Shown: in pieces, positions 32,484 to 38,372 of the stretch
How the letters are laid out: the number at the start of each line of letters is the position of its first letter
How positions within the stretch are numbered: position 1 is the first letter of the stretch
DNA from: Actinomycetota bacterium
GTDB lineage: Bacteria; Actinomycetota; Acidimicrobiia; Acidimicrobiales; JAMDDE01
Direction: 5' to 3'
DNA: 38,372 nt
Assembly: GCA_023489235.1 (NCBI GenBank)
Contig: JAMDDE010000020.1
Span: 1 to 38,372 of the forward strand
Notes under the pieces: model-generated
Told to the model about the DNA's origin: nothing
The model's input: only the letters and a program-made list of their open reading frames with translations
Database searches by the model: none
Position numbers and translations under genes: made by a program

Positions 32484-33334
32484 TCCAGGCCCTCCAACCT
32501 CATCCTTCTAGCCTGCCAAAGCAGGAGTATGATGAGCAGTGCTAATGCTACGGCAGTTTCATTAGAAGGTGACCAATAGCCAGCTACGAACTGTTCCGCA
32601 AGACCAAATACCAGTCCCCCGATAACTGCCAAGCCGGGACTGGTCAACCCTCCTACAATGGCAGCCGCAAAACCTGTTATGGCCAAAGATACATCGGCAT
32701 CATAGGTCATTGGCGACAAAGGAGTAATAAGCACCCCTGCAGCTCCCCCTAAGGCTCCCCCTAGCATGAATGCCACCAAACCCATGCGTTTCACGTTGAT
32801 CCCAGAGAGCTTTGCAGCATAGGGGTTGGAGGCGCATGCAGTCATAGCCTTGCCAAAGTAAGTTCGACCAAAGGCCAAGGCTACAAGAGCAAACAGTGCC
32901 AGAGAAGCCAGGACTACGATCAAGTACTGTCGTTGGATGAAGGCACCTAGGATCACGAAATCATGACCGGTGAGCCCTGAGTAAGTAATGGGCGTAGTTC
33001 CCCATATGAGCATTAGTATTGCCTCGCTCAAGATAGAAAGCCCTATCGTGATGATCAACGAGGCGAGGAGAGGAAGATCTCCTGCAATGGTAATGATTCC
33101 AAAGATGAGGCCAATGAGGGCAGCGGCTAGGATGGCTAGCAGTTCGGATACTCCTTGGGGTACCCCGGCTCGCAGTAGAGAGTAGGTAATGAAGCCACCG
33201 AATACAGCAAAGGCTCCTTGAGCGAAGTTGACTACTCGAGTTACTCTATAGATGAACACGAAACCCATAGCCAACAAGGCGAACACCAATCCACGGGCAA
33301 TTCCTGTCATCAAATACTCTACAAAGGCGGTCAT
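32480..33334 (-). CDS. Liv-type ABC transporter permease (LivH-like)
   Basis: A 284-residue permease with about eight hydrophobic helices. The family's N-terminal GIARGLVFALLAMGFVFIYR, then VVNFAQGAFAVFGGF, and the EAA-like segment FGKAMTACASNPYAAKLSGI are present. Its start overlaps the LivF stop and its stop overlaps the LivM start, both by 4 nt, which indicates tight translational coupling. It forms the membrane channel with the LivM-like protein. Confidence 0.91.
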   Translation of the reverse strand: MTAFVEYLMTGIARGLVFALLAMGFVFIYRVTRVVNFAQGAFAVFGGFITYSLLRAGVPQGVSELLAILAAALIGLIFGIITIAGDLPLLASLIITIGLSILSEAILMLIWGTTPITYSGLTGHDFVILGAFIQRQYLIVVLASLALFALVALAFGRTYFGKAMTACASNPYAAKLSGINVKRMGLVAFMLGGALGGAAGVLITPLSPMTYDADVSLAITGFAAAIVGGLTSPGLAVIGGLVFGLAEQFVAGYWSPSNETAVALALLIILLLWQARRMRLEGLE

Positions 33335-34053
33335 CGGCTAACCTGACCTCCTAGATAAGCTTTATGCACTGCTGGATCACGAGCGAGATCAGCTGAACGC
33401 CCTTCTTTACTGATGCGTCCATTCTCCAAGACATAGGCACGTGAGGTAATGTCCAAAGCTAGCTGGGCATTCTGCTCCACCAATAGAACAGCAGTCCCAT
33501 TCTGTTTGTTCAAAGAAACCAAGTGATTAGCTATGTCGGAGACTACTATAGGAGCTAATCCTTGAGATAGTTCATCTACGGCCACAATATCAGGATGTGC
33601 CATGAGAGCACGTCCAATTGCTACCATCTGTTGCTCACCTCCGGAGAGACCCCCTGCACGACGATGCCGGAGTCTGTGCAACTGAGGGAACAACTCATAC
33701 ATTGGGGACGGATCCCGAGATCCCCCTCTATAAGCTCCTAAGCGCAAATTATCCTCTACAGTAAGCTCGGGGAAGAGTTGACGACCCTCCGGGACATGAG
33801 CCAGTTTGCCGTTGCATATTATTTTTCCTGCTGCAGGACGGTTTATGCCTGACAACGTATTGAGTAGCGTCGACTTTCCTGCGCCATTAGGACCTATGAG
33901 CGCCACCATCTCTCCCTTGCCTACATACATGCTCACACCGTCCAGAGCTACAGCAGCTCCGTAGCGGACCACCAAGTTGTACGTAGCCAAAAGAGCATCG
34001 CTAGGTATGGACCCATTAGGGGTCGGTTGTTCAACGGATTCCAACAGCTTCAT
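33331..34053 (-). CDS. Liv-type ABC transporter ATPase (LivF-like)
   Basis: A 240-residue ATP-binding subunit. Walker A GPNGAGKST, Q-loop region HVPEGRQLFPELTV, signature LSGGEQQM and the H-loop (VEQN) are seen. The Walker B region reads IVAVDELSQGLAP, so the usual LLLLDEPS is altered, although the catalytic Glu stays. I chose the ATG at 34053, which overlaps the LivG gene by 23 nt; its ribosome binding site is poor, and a longer frame from 34098 is less like the family. Confidence 0.9.
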   Translation of the reverse strand: MKLLESVEQPTPNGSIPSDALLATYNLVVRYGAAVALDGVSMYVGKGEMVALIGPNGAGKSTLLNTLSGINRPAAGKIICNGKLAHVPEGRQLFPELTVEDNLRLGAYRGGSRDPSPMYELFPQLHRLRHRRAGGLSGGEQQMVAIGRALMAHPDIVAVDELSQGLAPIVVSDIANHLVSLNKQNGTAVLLVEQNAQLALDITSRAYVLENGRISKEGRSADLARDPAVHKAYLGGQVSR

Positions 34054-34828
34054 CACTAGTCGTAGTACCAAGATAAGCGGATATAACAAGTGGATCATGG
34101 CGGATTTCCTCAGGGGTTCCTTCGGCTATCACGCGCCCACGATCCAGGACAGTAATCTTCTCGGCTATATGGGTTACAAACCCTACGTCATGTTCTACTA
34201 AAATCATGGTCAAACCTTCCTTGTGAAGCCTCTCCAACAAGGCAAGCAAATCCCGCCTCTCATCTCCCCGCAGACCTGCTGCTGGCTCGTCTAAGAGCAG
34301 CAACTTTGGCATGCTGCAAATAGCTCGAGCTATTTGCAGCGCTCTCTGCCTACCCAAAGGTAGTGATTCGGCCGGCAAATCCATGAATCGATCAAGCCCC
34401 ACGCTCTCCAGCGCCCATATCGCCCTTTCCTTTATGACCCGTTCCTCACGCCGATGACGTGGCAGACGGAAGGATGCCTCAACCCATTCATGCCTGGTCC
34501 AGGCATGTCCTCCTACCATGGCATTTTCTAGCACGGTCATACCATTGAACAGATGGACGGCCTGAAAGGTTATAGAGATACCCATCTTGGCACGGGTAGC
34601 TGGAGGCTTGCGCTCTATTCGATGCCCGTGGAAGATCAGGTTACCTTTATCTGGATAGAGATGTCCACTAATCAAGTGAAACAAGGTCGATTTACCGGCC
34701 CCATTGGGACCAATAAGGCCACGTAGCTCTCCCTCAGCAACGCTGAATGACACGGAGTCAACGGCGGTAACTCCGCCAAAACTACGGACTAGCTCCTTTG
34801 CTTCTAACAGTACATCAGCTTTAGTCAC
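34031..34828 (-). CDS. Liv-type ABC transporter ATPase (LivG-like)
   Basis: A 265-residue ATP-binding subunit, first gene of the liv operon. Walker A GPNGAGKST, Q-loop TFQAVHLFNGMTVLEN, Walker B LLLLDEPAAGL and VEHDVGFV (H-loop) are present. The signature reads LPLGRQRALQIARA, a common LivG variant of LSYGxQR. I prefer GTG at 34828 with AGGTGG 8 nt upstream; GTG at 34840 is an alternative. No periplasmic binding protein gene lies in the window, so substrate identity rests on a protein encoded elsewhere. Confidence 0.9.
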   Translation of the reverse strand: MTKADVLLEAKELVRSFGGVTAVDSVSFSVAEGELRGLIGPNGAGKSTLFHLISGHLYPDKGNLIFHGHRIERKPPATRAKMGISITFQAVHLFNGMTVLENAMVGGHAWTRHEWVEASFRLPRHRREERVIKERAIWALESVGLDRFMDLPAESLPLGRQRALQIARAICSMPKLLLLDEPAAGLRGDERRDLLALLERLHKEGLTMILVEHDVGFVTHIAEKITVLDRGRVIAEGTPEEIRHDPLVISAYLGTTTSDEAVGIR

Positions 34829-34840
34829 TCCGCCTACCAC

Positions 34841-35374
34841 CTAATAAAGTTAGTTCAACAATTTTCTTCATCTGTTATCGATCATAGAAAGCACTCAATC
34901 CTGATCGAGGATATAAGCTACTTTGCTGCAATTCCCTTTCCATACCCCTCTTCAGGTCCACATAAACACAGTTCAAGGCAAAGGGAAATTTAACCGATAT
35001 CACACGTATTAATACAGTAATTACCCCCTCTGCTTTCAAATATTTCCTACACCATCCTCCAAAGGAACAGTCCTCAACCTGAACTGAAAGCAGTCAGCAT
35101 AGTTGTTTACGTATCTAACTATATACCACTCTGCCTACCGATGGGTAGAGGTAATAGAAAAGTCGTCATAATTTTTACCACCTGTGGATTTAGGTGCAAT
35201 GATGCTGGTCACAGCATAAAATAAAAGGCTATCTTATAATATTGCTAATAGACAGAAATTTTTTAATTACTCACATAATAAATAATTTAATTACCCACAT
35301 AATAACTTTTCATTAAAACAAACTGTGTGCTTCGAGACAAGCAAGTGGGATGGTGATGATGGATGCGACAACAC
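34841..35374. other. Intergenic region between lut and liv operons
   Basis: About 530 AT-rich nt with no supported gene. It should carry the lut terminator and the liv promoter. Short frames here encode nothing recognisable, and no binding-protein remnant is seen. Confidence 0.45.
35262..35304. repeat. Near-perfect 19-bp tandem repeat
   Basis: TTTAATTACTCACATAATA (35262-35280) recurs at 35286-35304 with one change (C for T). The period is 24 nt. It lies about 70 nt beyond the lutC stop in AT-rich DNA and could be a slippage product or a pair of binding sites. Confidence 0.7.
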
Positions 35375-35929
35375 TCATTCGTACAACAAGGCATATACCT
35401 CTGGAGGGCCATGCACTCCCATGGTGAGCTGCATCTCCACATCTCCCGTACGGCTTGGTCCTGTAATGAGATGGATCGCGGATGGCTTGGCTGACTCTGT
35501 ATCAAAGTCAGCCAATCTCATATCCAGAGTTCTTATCAATCCGTCGAAATCAGCAAGCAAACAAGATCGATCAACCAAGGCAATGAACATATAGGGGAGC
35601 AATGAAGCCCCTAGGAGACGGTTGGCTCCCGCCATAAGCACCAGGGTTCCCGTAGCGGCCACTGCGAAGTCAACTTTGGCTACCCCCACCTCTGCATCCC
35701 ACATGTCTGAAGGTGCACTCACACCAGCTTCCAACAACCGAAAGCGAATAGGTTCAGTGGAGGGATCCTCTTCCAGGAGTACCGAACGGTTTCCACACAG
35801 CTCTAAAACTCGATCAATGAGGTCTTCCTGATTGTCACAGATAAAGCCATGCCCTCCAGCTGCTTCCAGCTCACGAATGAACATGGCGACAAGCTCATCC
35901 TGGTCTTGCGGGAAGGAATCAGGACTCAT
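35375..35929 (-). CDS. lutC: LUD-domain lactate utilisation protein C
   Basis: A 184-residue LUD-domain protein, the third subunit of the LutABC L-lactate oxidising complex (YkgG type). The fold is recognisable from VAKVDFAVAATGTLVLMAG and the C-terminal HLITGPSRTGDVEMQLTMGV, followed by the HGP motif. I chose the ATG at 35929, with GAGGAGC 6 nt upstream; it overlaps the end of lutB by 11 nt. It follows lutA and lutB in the usual order. Confidence 0.92.
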   Translation of the reverse strand: MSPDSFPQDQDELVAMFIRELEAAGGHGFICDNQEDLIDRVLELCGNRSVLLEEDPSTEPIRFRLLEAGVSAPSDMWDAEVGVAKVDFAVAATGTLVLMAGANRLLGASLLPYMFIALVDRSCLLADFDGLIRTLDMRLADFDTESAKPSAIHLITGPSRTGDVEMQLTMGVHGPPEVYALLYE

Positions 35930-37484
35930 CGATATGCTCCTCTCTTGATACCGAGGAGTCATCTTGAGTATCTGAGGTGAAGTTGCCGAGAACTGGTGGT
36001 GCAGAGTCAAAAGGTGCAGTTGAACCATGTTTTGCCTGGGCTCGAGTAGTAAAACGAGGCAAACTGCGACCTTGTACCCAGCGCCCTGCTGCTCCTGGAA
36101 GAGGAAAGCCTAGTTGACGAGCCTTTTCCATCAGCGGAGCTACTAGCCTTACTGCTGTGGTGGAAAGAGAGTATCCATAGGAACGACTCCAAAGCTCACC
36201 CCATGCCTTCCATGCCAGACCAGAAGCACTGTATGGACCCTTTGACGCTTCGTAGTCTGCACGTAATCCAATCAACAAGCTGGTCAAGGGTATCTTTACT
36301 GGACAAACCTCCTCGCAGGCACCACAGAGTGTAGACAAAAAAGACAGTTCAGATGGTCCAGGACGCTCCTTCAACAAAGGAGTGAGCACTGCACCAATTG
36401 GTCCTCCATAAGTAGAGAGGTATGCCTGACCTCCCCCAACTCTACGGTACACAGGACAAGCGCTTTGACACGCTCCGCAACGTATACAAGCAAGTACCTC
36501 TTTATAAGAGCCCTTGGATATGTCACTGCGACCGTTGTCCAATATGACAAGATGGACCTCCTCCGGCCCCTCTTGCTCTCCTGGACGACGCGGCCCATTT
36601 ATAAAGGTCTGGTAAGCGGTGAGACGTTGACGAGAAGCAGCGTAGAAGAGCAGCGGAAGGAGAACCGCTAAATCGGAGAAGCGTGGTATGACCTTCTCCA
36701 TGGTCATTACTGCCACATGGACACGCGGTCTCGAGGTGACCATACGTCCATTGCCTTCGTTGGTCACTATCACCAAAGTACCTCTATCAGCAGCAGCAAA
36801 GTTGACTCCGCTTATGCCCATGTCGGCCCTGGCAAAATCAGCACGTAAACGCTGCCTGGCAAAGGCCACCAGCTCAGGTATATCAGAACGGACTGAACCA
36901 CCGGACAACTGAGAGAACACTCTAGCTATGTCCTCCCTGGATCTATGAATGGCCGGAACCATGACATGACTAGGGCGTTCGTCGGCCAGTTGCACTATGT
37001 ACTCGCCCAAGTCCGTCTCCACGCTCTCTATTCCCATCGATTCCAAGTGTTTGGTCAACCCGATCTCTTCAGTGACCATTGACTTGGACTTGACCACCAA
37101 CTCAACGCCTCGCTCTTTGGCTATATCAGTTATCACCTGCCGTGCTTCTCCAGGGGTGGATGCAAAGTGAACGATCATGCCATTTGAGCGAGCGGCATCG
37201 GCTAGCTGACTCACGTAACCGGGGAGATCCTCTAAGGTCTCGCGTCTGATAACGCTGGCCCGCTCTCGCAAGAAGTCCATTGGCGATGGCCAAGCGGGGC
37301 CACCCCTCGCCTCCTCCACTGCCATGAGCAGATCGGTAACCTTTCTGGTGTTGGGTCGGTCAACCGCCTGGGCAACAACATCGGACAGTACAGCTCCTTC
37401 TGGCTCTTCATGCGCGCTAGCCCAGATTGGCCTATCCAAGTAGATGTTCTCTCTTCCCTGTAGACCAATCGACCGCTTAGCCAT
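35919..37484 (-). CDS. lutB: Lactate utilisation Fe-S protein B
   Basis: A 521-residue protein with an N-terminal LUD domain (about 60-290) and a C-terminal double [4Fe-4S] segment. Cysteines are C333, C336, C339 and C343 (CIRCGACQSACP), then C387, C390 and C394 (CGACEEVCP). This is the typical LutB/YkgF layout. It passes electrons from lactate oxidation within the LutABC complex. I chose ATG 37484 with AAGGTGG 6 nt upstream; a GTG three codons earlier is possible. The C-terminal 60 residues are variable. Confidence 0.93.
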   Translation of the reverse strand: MAKRSIGLQGRENIYLDRPIWASAHEEPEGAVLSDVVAQAVDRPNTRKVTDLLMAVEEARGGPAWPSPMDFLRERASVIRRETLEDLPGYVSQLADAARSNGMIVHFASTPGEARQVITDIAKERGVELVVKSKSMVTEEIGLTKHLESMGIESVETDLGEYIVQLADERPSHVMVPAIHRSREDIARVFSQLSGGSVRSDIPELVAFARQRLRADFARADMGISGVNFAAADRGTLVIVTNEGNGRMVTSRPRVHVAVMTMEKVIPRFSDLAVLLPLLFYAASRQRLTAYQTFINGPRRPGEQEGPEEVHLVILDNGRSDISKGSYKEVLACIRCGACQSACPVYRRVGGGQAYLSTYGGPIGAVLTPLLKERPGPSELSFLSTLCGACEEVCPVKIPLTSLLIGLRADYEASKGPYSASGLAWKAWGELWSRSYGYSLSTTAVRLVAPLMEKARQLGFPLPGAAGRWVQGRSLPRFTTRAQAKHGSTAPFDSAPPVLGNFTSDTQDDSSVSREEHIDES

Positions 37485-37513
37485 GGTGACCACCTTTGGT
37501 CATGAAGCCTCCT

Positions 37514-38335
37514 TTAACTACGTATATCGCCATGGAGGTGTTCGCTCTTTCTCTGCATTGCTTTGGCCAATAACTCGGCTATATGCATGGTACGTAGACC
37601 GATACCTTGTGCGCGAGCTGTCCCTTCTAGATGCATCAGACAGCCAGGATCTGCAGAGACAATGAACCCGGCCTGCGTCCTGGAGGCAAGATCCAGCTTG
37701 AGCCGCCCCATCTCTACGGATACCTCGGGGAACTTGACAGAAAACGTCCCCCCGAATCCGCAACACACATCTGCTCCCTCCATCTCCACCAACTGGAGAC
37801 CTTTTACCCATGAGAGCACCTCCCTAGGAGTAGAGCTCTCGCCAAGGAATCGCTTCATATGACATGAATCATGATAGGTGACGGTTTCGTCCAACGAGAA
37901 CGCCAACCTCTCTTGCCTGGCAACTAGGAACTGAGTGAGTTCGAAGGTGCGCTTACTCAACCTTGTGGCACGCTCTCTCCACCCTCCCTCCAATATCCTG
38001 GGAAAGTGGTGATGAACCATGGCCACGCACGACCCTGCCGGACTTACAACCACATCATATGGCTCGAAAGTCTTGATCCAGTGCTTTGCTAGCTTGACTG
38101 CAGGGTCAGGGTAGCCGGAGTTGAGAGCTGGCTGCCCGCAACAGGACTGTCCATCGGGCAAGACAACCTCTACGCCCATAGCCTCGAGTACTTTCTCAGT
38201 TGCCTCCAGCACTGTATGGCCTGCTAAGTCGACCATACAAGTAGCGAAGACGGCCACACGGGCCGTCTTCGCTAACTCGTCCATAATACTATGGGCTATT
38301 CCAACAGGACTTATACCATTGTTGAATTCATCCAC
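37514..38335 (-). CDS. lutA: Lactate utilisation protein A (CCG-domain Fe-S oxidoreductase)
   Basis: A 273-residue protein with two CCG domains: DGQSCCGQPALNSGY in the first half and DVCCGFGGTFSVKFPEVS in the second. Additional Cys lie at ATCM and DSCHM. These bind Fe-S clusters as in LutA/YkgE and heterodisulfide reductase B. The start is probably ATG 38335, but ATG 38284 is nearer to the conserved part (ARVAVFATCM) and would give a 256-residue protein. lutB starts 29 nt after its stop. The promoter and any upstream lactate permease lie at or beyond the window edge. Confidence 0.92.
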   Translation of the reverse strand: MDEFNNGISPVGIAHSIMDELAKTARVAVFATCMVDLAGHTVLEATEKVLEAMGVEVVLPDGQSCCGQPALNSGYPDPAVKLAKHWIKTFEPYDVVVSPAGSCVAMVHHHFPRILEGGWRERATRLSKRTFELTQFLVARQERLAFSLDETVTYHDSCHMKRFLGESSTPREVLSWVKGLQLVEMEGADVCCGFGGTFSVKFPEVSVEMGRLKLDLASRTQAGFIVSADPGCLMHLEGTARAQGIGLRTMHIAELLAKAMQRKSEHLHGDIRS

Positions 38336-38372
38336 AGGCCAAGCTTAGCCTATGAGGCCTTGGACACCATGG

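Overview
The window looks like chromosomal DNA from an aerobic, moderately low-GC (about 45-52% by eye) bacterium, most likely an actinobacterium and possibly of the Acidimicrobiia. The evidence is a heme A synthase, a PaaX-family regulator, a RecB-type nuclease of the actinobacterial kind, BoxB/BoxC aromatic genes, several GTG and TTG starts with strong Shine-Dalgarno sequences, and a tRNA gene with no encoded CCA. The lineage is an inference from gene content only.

Layout. 1-2612: an unrecognised stretch, tRNA-Gly(TCC) on the minus strand, ctaA (heme A synthase) and a small lipoprotein. 2776-12513, all minus strand: a probable amine-utilisation operon. In transcription order it encodes an APC permease, a GntR/FCD regulator, a glutamate-synthase-like trio (class II amidotransferase, GXGXG beta-helix, FMN/Fe-S domain; MgsABC/GlxBCD-like), a glutamine-synthetase-like gamma-glutamyl-amine ligase, a DAO-family FAD oxidoreductase and an aldehyde dehydrogenase. 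A degraded copy of the lipoprotein gene lies on the far side of the operon (13168-13285), so the operon is bracketed by two same-orientation copies. 13308-17103: ordinary genes for a peroxiredoxin, an aldo/keto reductase, a RecB-like Fe-S nuclease, a PAP2 phosphatase and a DsbA-family protein.

17430-30906 is an aryl-CoA degradation region. It holds a benzoate-CoA-ligase-like enzyme, PaaX plus an amidohydrolase (minus strand), then boxC, boxB, a BamA/Oah-like ring hydrolase with an added zinc ribbon, an IpdAB/GctAB-like pair and a BadH-like SDR (plus strand). A strong hairpin separates these from a convergent 3-hydroxyacyl-CoA dehydrogenase and a 3-oxoadipyl-CoA-type thiolase (minus strand). 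Together they could activate an aromatic acid to its CoA thioester, epoxidise and open the ring, and feed dicarboxylyl-CoA into beta-oxidation. The cluster mixes enzymes known from the aerobic Box route, the anaerobic benzoyl-CoA route and steroid-ring degradation. No BoxA reductase or BoxD semialdehyde dehydrogenase is present in the window.

31353-34828 encodes a four-gene Liv-type ABC transporter (livGFHM order, minus strand) with no substrate-binding protein. 35375-38335 encodes lutABC, the Fe-S L-lactate oxidation complex. No insertion sequence, CRISPR array or prophage was seen.

The two systems most worth following are the hybrid gamma-glutamyl-amine operon and the chimeric Box/Bam/Ipd aryl-CoA cluster.
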